Source: Bacillota bacterium
Lineage (GTDB): Bacteria > Bacillota > Clostridia > Peptostreptococcales > Anaerovoracaceae
Assembly: GCA_016302925.1 (NCBI GenBank)
Contig: JAEDMR010000003.1
Location: forward strand, 1-25,781
DNA: 25,781 nucleotides
Direction: 5' to 3'
The position numbers and the translations under genes were made by a program. Below the pieces are notes generated by a model. It had not been told where the DNA came from. It was given only the letters and a program-made list of their open reading frames with translations, and did not search any database. Positions 7,680 to 15,140 of the stretch are shown piece by piece (position 1 is the stretch's first letter; each line of letters opens with the position of its first letter).

Positions 7680-8900
7680 ATGTATCCTGGAATTCATAAC
7701 TATTCCGAAATCGGAAAGTTAAACAAGGTCTTACTGCACAGACCCGGAAGAGAGCTAGAAAAACTGACCCCAAACAATTTCGAGAGACTCTTGTTCGATG
7801 ATATCCCTTATTTAAGGGTCGCTCAGGAAGAGCACGATAACTTTGCCCGCATCCTGCAGGAAAACGGCGTCGAAGTCTGCTACTATGAAAAAGAAACTGC
7901 CAAAGCGCTGGCAGACGAAAAGATCAAGTACAACTTCGTCAGAGAATTCGTGGAACTGAGTGATATTCATTCCGAAGGCCGCAGGGAAGCTATTGCAGAA
8001 TACCTGCTGTCCAAGGATCCGGACGCTCTGATAGAAGCCTGCATTGCAGGTATCTTTACCGATGAGATCCGCCACATTTCCACCAATTCTCTGGTGGACA
8101 TCGTGGAAGACGACGAGCCGATCGTAAGTGATCCGATGCCGAACCTGTACTTCACCAGAGACCCTGGTGCCTGCGTCGGCAACGGAATCAACATCCACCA
8201 CATGAGCACACCGGCCAGACGCCGTGAGGCGCTGCTGCTGAAGTACATGGTGAAGTACAACAGAGACTTTGCTCTGGAAGACACACCGATGTGGTACGAT
8301 GTATATGGAAACTATTCCATCGAGGGCGGCGACGTTCTGGTGCTGTCCAAGGATATGGTGGCAGTGGGTTATTCCCAGAGAACCACCCTGGCCGGCATTG
8401 AAAATTTCGCAGAAAATCTGCTGAAGAATTCCACCTTCAAGAAAGTGCTGGTATTCGATATTCCGAAGTGCAGAGCATTCATGCATCTGGATACGGTATT
8501 TACCATGGTAGACTACGACAAGTTCACCATCCATCCGGAAATCGAAGGCCCGCTGGGTGTATATGAAATCACCCTGGGAGAAGGCGGACAGCTGAAGTTC
8601 AATTCCATGAAGGACGAACTGAATAAGATTCTTGCCCTGGAACTGAAGCTTCCTGCTGTGGACCTGATCCGCTGCGGCGGCAGTGACCTGATCGCTGCAC
8701 AGAGAGAACAGTGGAACGATGGATCCAACACGCTGTGCATCGCACCGGGAACCGTGGTTACTTACGAAAGAAACTATGTAACCAACGATCTGCTGGATAA
8801 GAAGGGCATTAAGGTCCTGGCTATGCCAAGTGCGGAGCTGTCCAGAGGCAGAGGCGGCCCTAGATGTATGTCCTGTCCTGTAAACAGAGACGATTTATAA
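7680..8900 (+). CDS. arcA: Arginine deiminase
   Basis: A 406-residue enzyme hydrolysing L-arginine to L-citrulline and ammonia, the first step of the arginine deiminase pathway. All active-site motifs of the guanidino-modifying family are visible: FTRDPG (158-163, substrate Asp161), IEGGD (214-218, Glu215), HLDTVFT (269-275, catalytic His269 and Asp271) and the C-terminal RCMSCP with nucleophile Cys396. The length is typical. The ribosome binding site AAAGGAGGACTC is close to ideal. Codon use is AGA-biased like arcB and arcC. It is probably co-transcribed with arcB, since no convincing promoter or terminator is seen in the 67-base gap. No arcD-type arginine/ornithine exchanger lies next to it. 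Confidence 0.97.
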   Translation: MYPGIHNYSEIGKLNKVLLHRPGRELEKLTPNNFERLLFDDIPYLRVAQEEHDNFARILQENGVEVCYYEKETAKALADEKIKYNFVREFVELSDIHSEGRREAIAEYLLSKDPDALIEACIAGIFTDEIRHISTNSLVDIVEDDEPIVSDPMPNLYFTRDPGACVGNGINIHHMSTPARRREALLLKYMVKYNRDFALEDTPMWYDVYGNYSIEGGDVLVLSKDMVAVGYSQRTTLAGIENFAENLLKNSTFKKVLVFDIPKCRAFMHLDTVFTMVDYDKFTIHPEIEGPLGVYEITLGEGGQLKFNSMKDELNKILALELKLPAVDLIRCGGSDLIAAQREQWNDGSNTLCIAPGTVVTYERNYVTNDLLDKKGIKVLAMPSAELSRGRGGPRCMSCPVNRDDL

Positions 8901-8951
8901 TAAGCAAAAAAATGGCGGGTACGGGACGGATGGCTCCTGCATAGAACAGTT

Positions 8952-8994
8952 GGTGCGGCAGCGTCGGTCAGGGAGAACGCACCCTGCCTGTTTT
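8952..8994 (+). other. Weak hairpin between arcA and arcC
   Basis: The 113-base arcA-arcC gap can form alternative stems: GGTGCG/CGCACC (8952-8957 with 8978-8983), or CAGGG/CCCTG (8969-8973 with 8982-8986), followed by GCCTGTTTT. It may act as a partial terminator or processing site that tunes arcC relative to arcA. The evidence is limited. Confidence 0.3.
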
Positions 8995-9013
8995 CACAGA
9001 GGAGAATAGAGAA

Positions 9014-9958
9014 ATGGCACAGAAATTAGTCATTGCGTTAGGCGGAAACGCCCTGCAGTCCGGAAATGGTCCGGCTACCGCAGAAGCGCAGCTGGAAGTG
9101 GTAAGAAAGACCTGCGAGCACATCGCTGAAATCAGCGAAAGAGGTTATGAAGTTGCAGTAGTTCACGGAAATGGTCCACAGGTAGGAAGAATCCTGCTGG
9201 CTTCCGAAACTGCCAAGGATGTGACTCCGGCTATGCCGTTCGACGTATGCGGCGCTATGTCTCAGGGATATATCGGATATCACCTGCAGCAGGCACTGAA
9301 ATATGCGCTGAACAAGAGAAATAAGAATACCCCGGTTGTTACCCTGGCTACCCAGATGGTAGTCGAGGCAGCTGACCCTGCATTCCAGAACCCGACCAAG
9401 CCGATTGGTCCGTTCTACAGCGAAGAAGAAGCAAAGCAGCTAGCTGCTGATAAGGGCTACACCATGAAGGAAGATGCCGGCAGAGGCTGGAGAAGAGTCG
9501 TTCCTTCCCCGCTGCCAAGAAAGATCGTTGAAATCGATGCTGTAAAGAGACTGTGGGATTCCACCATCGTCATCACCTGCGGAGGCGGCGGCATTCCTGT
9601 CATGGAAAACCCGGACGGTACGTTGGAAGGTGTTGCTGCTGTTATCGATAAGGACTTCGCAGCAGAACTGCTGGCAGAGCAGGTAGAAGCCGACGCACTG
9701 ATGATCCTGACCGAAGTGGAAAAGGTTGCAATCAACTTCAACAAACCAAACCAGGAAAACCTGTCTTCCCTGAACCTGGCAGACGCAGCAAGATACTGCG
9801 AAGAAGGCCAGTTCGCACCGGGAAGCATGCTTCCGAAGGTACAGGCTGCCATGAAGTTCGTCAGAGCAAACCCGAACAAGAAGGCGATTATCACCTCTCT
9901 GGACAAGGCCATCGATGCTCTGGAAGGAAGAACCGGTACGGTTATCACCTTTGCGTAA
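9014..9958 (+). CDS. arcC: Carbamate kinase
   Basis: A 314-residue amino-acid-kinase-fold enzyme that transfers phosphate from carbamoyl phosphate to ADP, giving ATP, CO2 and ammonia: the energy-yielding step of arginine fermentation. Visible landmarks are the N-terminal IALGGNAL phosphate loop (7-14), VVHGNGPQVG near residue 50, ITCGGGGIPV followed by VIDKDFAAELLA, and the C-terminal GSMLPKVQAA that binds nucleotide. The length is normal for the family (about 310). The start follows CAGAGGAGAATAGAG. It completes the set with arcB and arcA and is followed by a terminator-like hairpin, marking the likely end of the operon. Confidence 0.96.
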   Translation: MAQKLVIALGGNALQSGNGPATAEAQLEVVRKTCEHIAEISERGYEVAVVHGNGPQVGRILLASETAKDVTPAMPFDVCGAMSQGYIGYHLQQALKYALNKRNKNTPVVTLATQMVVEAADPAFQNPTKPIGPFYSEEEAKQLAADKGYTMKEDAGRGWRRVVPSPLPRKIVEIDAVKRLWDSTIVITCGGGGIPVMENPDGTLEGVAAVIDKDFAAELLAEQVEADALMILTEVEKVAINFNKPNQENLSSLNLADAARYCEEGQFAPGSMLPKVQAAMKFVRANPNKKAIITSLDKAIDALEGRTGTVITFA

Positions 9959-9988
9959 GCAAATTCGATTAATTTGTATCCTTTTATT

Positions 9989-10026
9989 ATGGGACTCATG
10001 GTGACATGGGTCCCATTTCCTGTTTT
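9989..10026 (+). terminator. Terminator-like hairpin after arcC
   Basis: A 12-bp stem (9989-10000 with 10005-10016, one G-U pair) closed by a GTGA tetraloop and followed by TTCCTGTTTTT. The T tract is interrupted but the stem is very stable. Confidence 0.7.
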
Positions 10027-10056
10027 TGGGCGAAGAAGCGAAAGAACAAAAGGGGC

Positions 10057-10086
10057 TTGCGGCAGAAAGCTGTGAAATGGTACAAT
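10057..10086 (+). promoter_or_regulatory. Putative promoter for thiN
   Basis: TTGCGG (10057-10062), an 18-base spacer and TACAAT (10081-10086), located between the arcC terminator and thiN. Confidence 0.5.
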
Positions 10087-10141
10087 AATGATTGAAATGA
10101 AGACGGTTGATATGAAAAAACAAGTGGCGGAGAGATTATAA

Positions 10142-10816
10142 ATGAAAATAAATTCAAAAAAAGAAAAAGAACCATGCTGCTGGATCGTCGGTGCCGGCCC
10201 ATGCAGCGGTCTGATGGATGAAGGCTTCTCGCCGGAAGAAGACGATTATATCATTGCCGCCGACGGCGGCCTGCGGTATCTGGAGGCTGCAGGTGTGCGG
10301 CCCGACATGGTGGTTGGGGATTTCGACACCTTGGGCTTCGAGCCTGCCCATGATAATGTGGTGCGCCTGCAGGTGATGAAGGACTGGACCGATACCTTTG
10401 TAGCAATGGAAAAGGGAGCAGAGCGGGGATACCGGAATTTCGTTTTTCACGGCTGCCTGGGGGGCAAGCTGGAGCATACCATCGCCAATCTGCAGCATCT
10501 GGTCTGGCTGGCCCGGCGGGGCATGACGGGGTGGATGACCGACGGAAGGGTATGGGTTACGGCAATCTTCAGTGATGACTGCGCAAAATCCGGGCGTCTG
10601 ACCCTTTCTGCCCGTGACCGGGGCATGGTTTCCGTCTTTTGCATGGGGGATACGGCACGGGGCGTTACACTGAAGGGTCTGAAATACACTCTGGATGATG
10701 CTCAGCTCACCGGATCCTTCCCGCTGGGCGTAAGCAACGAGTTTATCGGCGAGCAGGCAGATATTGAAGTCAAAAAAGGCTGTCTGCTGGTGATGACATC
10801 TTGCCAGATAGACTGA
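10142..10816 (+). CDS. thiN: Thiamine pyrophosphokinase
   Basis: A 224-residue cytoplasmic enzyme that makes thiamine pyrophosphate from thiamine and ATP. Family motifs are IIAADGG (37-43), VVGDFDT (57-63), KDWTD (80-84, the metal-binding Asp pair) and GGKLEHTIANL (107-117), where the commoner form is GGRxDHxxAN; the Arg-to-Lys and Asp-to-Glu changes are conservative. A C-terminal beta-rich domain with the typical KGLKYTL and SNEFIGEQADI segments follows. The length fits. The start ATG at 10142 comes after GGCGGAGAG. It has its own putative promoter and no thiamine biosynthesis neighbours, so salvage is the likely role. No TPP riboswitch is visible in its leader. Confidence 0.9.
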   Translation: MKINSKKEKEPCCWIVGAGPCSGLMDEGFSPEEDDYIIAADGGLRYLEAAGVRPDMVVGDFDTLGFEPAHDNVVRLQVMKDWTDTFVAMEKGAERGYRNFVFHGCLGGKLEHTIANLQHLVWLARRGMTGWMTDGRVWVTAIFSDDCAKSGRLTLSARDRGMVSVFCMGDTARGVTLKGLKYTLDDAQLTGSFPLGVSNEFIGEQADIEVKKGCLLVMTSCQID

Positions 10817-10902
10817 AGATAGATGGAATAATATGTAAAATGCAGAAACTCCCTAAATTACGGCAATTAAGCCCTAAACGACAACATTTTTGAAAATTTT
10901 TC

Positions 10903-10930
10903 TTGTAATACGTCTGCAAACAGGTATACT
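10903..10930 (+). promoter_or_regulatory. Promoter for the Rpn-type gene, with flanking direct repeats
   Basis: TTGTAA (10903-10908), a 16-base spacer and TATACT (10925-10930). An 11-base direct repeat with one mismatch (TGCAAACAGGT at 10915-10925 and TGCAAACCGGT at 10934-10944) brackets the -10 box, suggesting a repressor site. Confidence 0.6.
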
Positions 10931-10933
10931 GAG

Positions 10934-10972
10934 TGCAAACCGGTTTTGAAATTATTTCAATGGAGGTTTGCA
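10934..10972 (+). repeat. Nested inverted repeat covering the ribosome binding site of the Rpn-type gene
   Basis: The outer arms TGCAAACC (10934-10941) and GGTTTGCA (10965-10972) are perfect. The inner arms TTGAAA (10946-10951) and TTTCAA (10955-10960) are also perfect, with a 3-base loop. The GGAGG ribosome binding site (10962-10966) falls in the right-hand side of the structure. Confidence 0.6.
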
Positions 10973-10975
10973 GAA

Positions 10976-11878
10976 ATGAGCGAGAAAACGAAAGAACTGA
11001 AATACAAATTTACCAATCAGATTATGTTTGCCATTATCATGAGGGATGAGGAACTGTGCAGCGAACTGATCCAGAGGATCATCCCGGAGCGAAGGATCCG
11101 AAAAATACGTTTCCCGGATTCCCCGGTAGTCAATCTGAAGTATCTGGAAACAGAAAAAACCTTAATCCCCGGGTTGTATGCGAAATCTGTACGCCTGGAT
11201 GTTCTATTTGAGGACTCGGATATCTGGTGCGTAATCGAAATGCAGGTGCAGAACACAGGGGAACTGCCGCCGAGAATCCGGTATTACCATTCTGTACTGG
11301 ACGCTTATTTCCTGAAAAGAGGGCAGAATTACGATGCACTGAAACCCTGCTATGTCATTTTCATCTGCATGTTTGATCTGTTTGAAATGGGAGAACCTGT
11401 GTACCGCTTTCAGATGATGGAAGAAAAAAATCACTTGCCTTTAGGAGATGAACAGTATACACTGATATTGAACGCAGATTGCTCTCCTGAGAATTGCCCG
11501 GAGCATCTGCGGACATTCTATGCCTATCTGAAGGATGGGACGGTTGAAGAGAGCGACGCGCTGATTCGAGAAATCCACCATCGGGTAGAGCATGCAAATC
11601 AGGTGGAGGGGGTGCAGGAACTGATGACGATACAGGAAGAACTGGAATTGCGGGAACGCAGGTTGAAAGAGGCGCAGAGCGTGATAGCGGATGCAGAAGC
11701 GAGAGCACAGGAGGCTGAAGCCCAGGCAGCAGAAGCCGAAGCGAAAGCACAGGAAGCCGAAGCAGTCAATCTGCTGATGGTACTTCTGCTAAAAGATGGT
11801 CGCATCGACGAATTGAAAAAATCTACGGAGGATGAAGTCTTCCGGGACAAATTAATGAAAGAATATAAAGTGCGGTAA
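10976..11878 (+). CDS. Rpn/PD-(D/E)XK nuclease-family protein with coiled-coil tail
   Basis: A 300-residue protein resembling the recombination-promoting nuclease / putative transposase family (PDDEXK_2 type). The candidate nuclease core is at residues 70-135: RLDVLFED (Asp75), then CVIEMQVQ (Glu88 and Gln90, the D...ExQ form), then RIRYYHSVLDAYFLKRGQ and ALKPCYVIFIC. Residues 215-275 form an Ala/Glu/Gln-rich coiled coil with near-repeated ARAQEAEA and AKAQEAEA units, also visible as an imperfect DNA repeat at about 11694-11763. The ATG at 10976 is chosen over an in-frame ATG ten codons upstream because TGGAGG sits 9 bases before it. These proteins are usually strain-variable and are linked to RecA-independent recombination or defence. 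No mobile element borders were found. The function in this strain is unknown. Confidence 0.8.
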   Translation: MSEKTKELKYKFTNQIMFAIIMRDEELCSELIQRIIPERRIRKIRFPDSPVVNLKYLETEKTLIPGLYAKSVRLDVLFEDSDIWCVIEMQVQNTGELPPRIRYYHSVLDAYFLKRGQNYDALKPCYVIFICMFDLFEMGEPVYRFQMMEEKNHLPLGDEQYTLILNADCSPENCPEHLRTFYAYLKDGTVEESDALIREIHHRVEHANQVEGVQELMTIQEELELRERRLKEAQSVIADAEARAQEAEAQAAEAEAKAQEAEAVNLLMVLLLKDGRIDELKKSTEDEVFRDKLMKEYKVR

Positions 11879-11884
11879 ACGGAA

Positions 11885-11945
11885 AGGGGGGTCACTTTGC
11901 CAGACATTCCGACAATGGAATGCCGACAGAGGCCCCTCTTTTATT
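11885..11945 (+). terminator. Terminator region between convergent genes
   Basis: GGGGTC and GGCCCC can pair around an inner CATTCC/GGAATG stem; the plus-strand read ends in CTCTTTTATT. It lies between the Rpn-type gene and the convergent symporter gene. The long internal segment makes the fold less certain. Confidence 0.45.
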
Positions 11946-11948
11946 ACG

Positions 11949-13325
11949 CTATGCTTTACTCTTCGTATTCGCCTCTGCAGCCACAAGCCCGGAAAGAGCC
12001 AGCAGTGCGATGACATTTGGTACAACCATCAGTTGATTGAACATGTCGGTCAGTTCCCATACCAGCGTATTGGAAAGGATGGCACCCAGAAACATGAATG
12101 CGATGGCGATGACAGAATACGGCAGCGCAGCTTTCTTCCCGAACAGGTATACCACATTGATCTTTCCGAACAGATTCCAGCTGATAATAGTGGAAAATGC
12201 GAAGAACAGCAGACATACTGCGACAAAAGCACTTCCTGCGGTTCCACCGAAAATCATGGAAAAGGCCAGCTGTGCCATATTGGTTTTTTCCACACCGTCC
12301 GCAGCACCGGATGCCAGAATCCCGTCTCCTGCATACAGGGTAGAGATGACGATCAGCGCAGTCATGGTCAGAACGATGAACGTATCCATGAAAACACCCA
12401 CCATGGCGACGACACCCTGATCGTGCGGTGTTTCAACTTTTGCCATGGCATGAGCGTGCGGTGTGGAACCCATACCGGCCTCATTGGAGAACAGACCGCG
12501 TTTGACACCCTGGCTGACAGCAGTTTTCAGTGCATGTCCCAGTCCGCCGCCGATGATGGCATTCGGTACGAAGGCATATTTGAAAATCATGCCGAAGGTT
12601 TCCGGCAGATATTCGATGCGGGAAATCAGCACGATCAGGCCGCCAATTAGATAGAGCACCGCCATAATTGGTACCAGCTTCTCCGTGACCGAAGCAACCC
12701 GGCTTGCACCGCCGATAAAGATCACCGAGGCGAAGGCACAGACTGCCAGGCCAATGATCCATGCAGGAATACCGAAGGCATTCTGACAAGCCTCACTGAT
12801 GGAATTGGACTGCACCATGGTACCCATGAACCCCAGAGCCAGAATGATGGCCACCGAAAAGAATCCGGCCAGAAATTTTCCGAAATTTCCCTGAAATGCG
12901 GTACGGATATAGCAGACCGGACCACCGAGAACGTTGCCATCTGCGTCCACCTGTCGGGTCTTCTGTGCCAGAACGGCTTCGGCATAGATGGTTGCCATTC
13001 CAAAGAACGCAATGATCCACATCCAGAAGATGGCACCTGGCCCGCCGACCAGGATCGCACCGCAGGCACCGACGATGTTACCGGTACCAACCTGTGCTGC
13101 GATGGCAGTGGTCAGAGCCTGAAAGGAACTCATTCCGCCATGGTGGCTTCCCCCGTGAAGGCTGAAATTTCCGAATACTCGGCGCATGCCTTCTCCGAAG
13201 CAGCGAATCTGTACAAAACGTGTCTTTACGGTGAAATAAAGGCCGCAGCCAACCAGCATAATAATCAGTATGTAGTCAGACAGATAAAGATTTACTGTCT
13301 GCACGATCTTTAATAGTGTTTCCAT
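11949..13325 (-). CDS. Alanine or glycine:cation symporter (AGCS family)
   Basis: A 458-residue inner-membrane transporter of the AGCS family (TC 2.A.25) with about ten hydrophobic segments. It imports alanine or glycine with sodium. Landmarks are FQALTTAIAAQVGTGNIVG (68-86), the family signature GGPGAIFWMWIIAFFGMAT (94-112), GGPVCYIRTAF near 134, and NEAGMGSTPHAHAMAKVETP near residue 280. The length is typical. The ATG at 13323-13325 follows CAGGAGACAAG. The roughly 300-base leader carries a glycine riboswitch and an intrinsic terminator, so glycine is the likely regulator and probably a substrate (inference). It is a single-gene transcript with its own sigma-A promoter, converging with the Rpn-type gene. 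Confidence 0.93.
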   Translation of the reverse strand: METLLKIVQTVNLYLSDYILIIMLVGCGLYFTVKTRFVQIRCFGEGMRRVFGNFSLHGGSHHGGMSSFQALTTAIAAQVGTGNIVGACGAILVGGPGAIFWMWIIAFFGMATIYAEAVLAQKTRQVDADGNVLGGPVCYIRTAFQGNFGKFLAGFFSVAIILALGFMGTMVQSNSISEACQNAFGIPAWIIGLAVCAFASVIFIGGASRVASVTEKLVPIMAVLYLIGGLIVLISRIEYLPETFGMIFKYAFVPNAIIGGGLGHALKTAVSQGVKRGLFSNEAGMGSTPHAHAMAKVETPHDQGVVAMVGVFMDTFIVLTMTALIVISTLYAGDGILASGAADGVEKTNMAQLAFSMIFGGTAGSAFVAVCLLFFAFSTIISWNLFGKINVVYLFGKKAALPYSVIAIAFMFLGAILSNTLVWELTDMFNQLMVVPNVIALLALSGLVAAEANTKSKA

Positions 13326-13370
13326 TTCTACTTGTCTCCTGTATCTTCTTATTCTTTCATTTTGAACAAC

Positions 13371-13400
13371 AAAAAAGCTGCTGATAAAAAATCAACAGCT
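13371..13400 (-). terminator. Expression-platform terminator of the glycine riboswitch
   Basis: In the minus-strand leader a 10-bp stem (13391-13400 with 13376-13385, one G-U pair) and a 5-base loop are followed by six Us. It lies between the aptamer and the symporter start, where a riboswitch-controlled terminator is expected. Confidence 0.8.
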
Positions 13401-13454
13401 CCGAAGAACATGGCAGTGTGCATTCTGATCCGTCCGCGCGATACGGATTGTGTA

Positions 13455-13570
13455 CTTCTGTCCTTTTGCCTGAGAGATTCAGCGCCTGCCGGTCTCCTTG
13501 ACCTGCCTCAAAACGCCTTGCACCTTCGGCACCCGCCCTGAGCGGGATTCTCCAGAGTTCCTCCGCCTCC
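13455..13570 (-). ncRNA. Glycine riboswitch, single aptamer
   Basis: On the minus strand the conserved glycine-aptamer segments occur in order: GGAGGAACTCTGGAGA, then GTGCCGAAGGTGCAAG, then ATCTCTCAGGCAAAAGGACA. These match the family's CTCTGGAGA, GCCGAAGGxGCAA and CTCAGGCAAAAGGAC cores. Only one full aptamer is present. A short stem (ATCCG/CGGAT, 13428-13432 with 13444-13448) downstream could be the remnant or ghost aptamer typical of single versions (inference). The intrinsic terminator downstream and the transporter gene suggest glycine turns the gene down, as reported for transporter-linked glycine riboswitches, but the direction is not readable here. Confidence 0.9.
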
Positions 13571-13629
13571 GGTTTCTGATAATGAATTCTGATTCCGAAG
13601 GTTTCATAGGAAATGTTCAGTTGACTGCT

Positions 13630-13658
13630 ATTATGCCGTAAAATGCTGCACCTGTCAA
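13630..13658 (-). promoter_or_regulatory. Sigma-A promoter for the riboswitch-symporter transcript
   Basis: A perfect TTGACA (complement of 13653-13658), a 17-base spacer and CATAAT (complement of 13630-13635). The predicted start is near 13623, about 55 bases before the aptamer core. Confidence 0.88.
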
Positions 13659-13700
13659 GGTGTTTCGCAAAATATTTTTTACCCGGGGGCGTGGGCATGA

Positions 13701-13736
13701 AAAATATCCGCCGGTGGGTAGGCCGGCGGATATTTT
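13701..13736 (-). terminator. Intrinsic terminator of the argGH transcript
   Basis: A perfect 14-bp stem (13701-13714 with 13723-13736) with an 8-base loop; the minus-strand read ends in a U run. It lies 31 bases beyond the argH stop and upstream of the symporter promoter, so it insulates the two transcripts. The plus strand also has a T tract. Confidence 0.9.
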
Positions 13737-13766
13737 TTAAGAATACTATGGGGTTATGGTAAAGGA

Positions 13767-15140
13767 CTAAAAGTCCATTTTCGCTTTGATTGCTGCAAGC
13801 TGTGCCTGCACGCTTTCCGGTGAAGTGGAGCCTTCCGATTTCTTCGCCTTGATGCAGGCAAGGATGTCGATATGATCGTACACATCTTCGCCGAAAGCGT
13901 CGGAGAACTGCTTCATTTCTTCCAGAGACAGATCTTCCAGATTCTTGCCCTCGTTGATACAGTAGAGAACCATCTTGCCGATGATCTCGTGGCAGTCACG
14001 GAATGCAAGACCTTTGGAAACCAGATAGTCTGCAGCGTCGGTAGCGTTCATGAAGCCGGATTTTGCGGAGGCAGCCATGACGTCCTTTTTCACCGTCATG
14101 GTGGACAGCATAGCCTGCATCATATCCAGACAGGCGGTCAGCGTGTCATGCGCATCAAACACCGGTTCCTTATCTTCCTGCATATCCTTGTTATAGGCCA
14201 GCGGCAGGCTCTTCATCACCGTCAGCAGACCCATCAGATCGCCATAGACACGGCCGGTTTTGCCGCGAATCAGCTCAGCCATATCCGGATTTTTCTTCTG
14301 CGGCATGATGCTGCTTCCGGTGGAGTAGCTGTCGTCCATCTCGATGAAACCGAAATCCGGGCTGCACCAGAGAATCAGTTCCTCACAGAGGCGGGACAGA
14401 TGCATCATGGCCATAGAGCAGCAGCTGAGAAATTCAATGGCGAAATCCCGGTCGCTGACTGCATCCATACTGTTGGTACACAGCTTGGAGAAACCCAGTT
14501 CCTCTTTCAGATACTGGCGGTCCGTATTGTATGTGGTACCGGCCAGAGCCCCTGCACCCAGCGGCATATAGTCCGTCCGCTTCAGGCAGTCGCTAAACCG
14601 CTCCCTGTCACGGGCAAACATCTGATAATATGCAAGCAGGTGCTGAGCCAGCAACACAGGCTGGGCTTTTTGCATGTGAGTGAACCCGGGGAGAACCGTG
14701 TCCTGATGCTCACATGCCAGCCTGTACAAAACTTCTAATAGAGAATAGAGTGCTTTGTCGATATTTTCAATGAGCTCCTTCTGATACATGCGGAAGTCCA
14801 GTGCAACCTGGTCGTTGCGGCTTCTGGCTGTATGGAGCTTTTTGCCGGTTTCACCGATGCGGTGGGTGAGAATCCGTTCCACAAACATGTGGATGTCTTC
14901 GTCTTCCGGCTCAAAATCCAGACGTCCGGCTTCCATATCCCAGTAAATCTCTTTCAGATGGGTCACCAGACATGCGGACTCTTCTTCTGTGATAATGCCC
15001 TGTTTTCCGAGCATTTTTGCATGGGCTATGCTGCCCAGAATATCCTGTTTCCACATGCGGCCGTCAAAAGATGTGGAAGAATTAAATGCATTGGCCGCAG
15101 GGCTTTCTTCTTTGGCGAACCTGCCTTTCCACATCTTCAT
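13767..15140 (-). CDS. argH: Argininosuccinate lyase
   Basis: A 457-residue cytoplasmic enzyme of the fumarase/aspartase superfamily that splits argininosuccinate into arginine and fumarate. Conserved regions are TSFDGRMWKQDILGS (23-37), HTARSRNDQVALD (103-115), THMQKAQP (154-161) and the superfamily signature GSSIMPQKKNPD (275-286) carrying the catalytic serine loop. Full length, with no lesion seen. Its ATG overlaps the argG stop (ATGA at 15137-15140), indicating translational coupling, and an AAAGGAGG site lies in the end of argG. Because argG is frameshifted, normal coupling is lost and argH translation in this strain may depend on that internal ribosome binding site. It ends at a strong terminator. 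Confidence 0.95.
   Translation of the reverse strand: MKMWKGRFAKEESPAANAFNSSTSFDGRMWKQDILGSIAHAKMLGKQGIITEEESACLVTHLKEIYWDMEAGRLDFEPEDEDIHMFVERILTHRIGETGKKLHTARSRNDQVALDFRMYQKELIENIDKALYSLLEVLYRLACEHQDTVLPGFTHMQKAQPVLLAQHLLAYYQMFARDRERFSDCLKRTDYMPLGAGALAGTTYNTDRQYLKEELGFSKLCTNSMDAVSDRDFAIEFLSCCSMAMMHLSRLCEELILWCSPDFGFIEMDDSYSTGSSIMPQKKNPDMAELIRGKTGRVYGDLMGLLTVMKSLPLAYNKDMQEDKEPVFDAHDTLTACLDMMQAMLSTMTVKKDVMAASAKSGFMNATDAADYLVSKGLAFRDCHEIIGKMVLYCINEGKNLEDLSLEEMKQFSDAFGEDVYDHIDILACIKAKKSEGSTSPESVQAQLAAIKAKMDF

Noticed and set aside
10087..10141. TPP riboswitch upstream of thiN
   Set aside because: The leader is only about 50 bases and lacks the CUGAGA and conserved TPP-aptamer segments.
10860..11945. 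Insertion element around the Rpn-type gene
   Set aside because: The family is sometimes called putative transposase, but no terminal inverted repeats or target-site duplications were seen; the nearby inverted repeat is local to the leader.
13332..13541. A 69-codon plus-strand frame
   Set aside because: It lies antisense to the glycine riboswitch leader and has no ribosome binding site or recognisable domain.
13427..13623. Tandem (two-aptamer) glycine riboswitch
   Set aside because: Only one set of conserved aptamer segments is present; the flanking 50-60 bases on each side are too short and lack the cores for a second.
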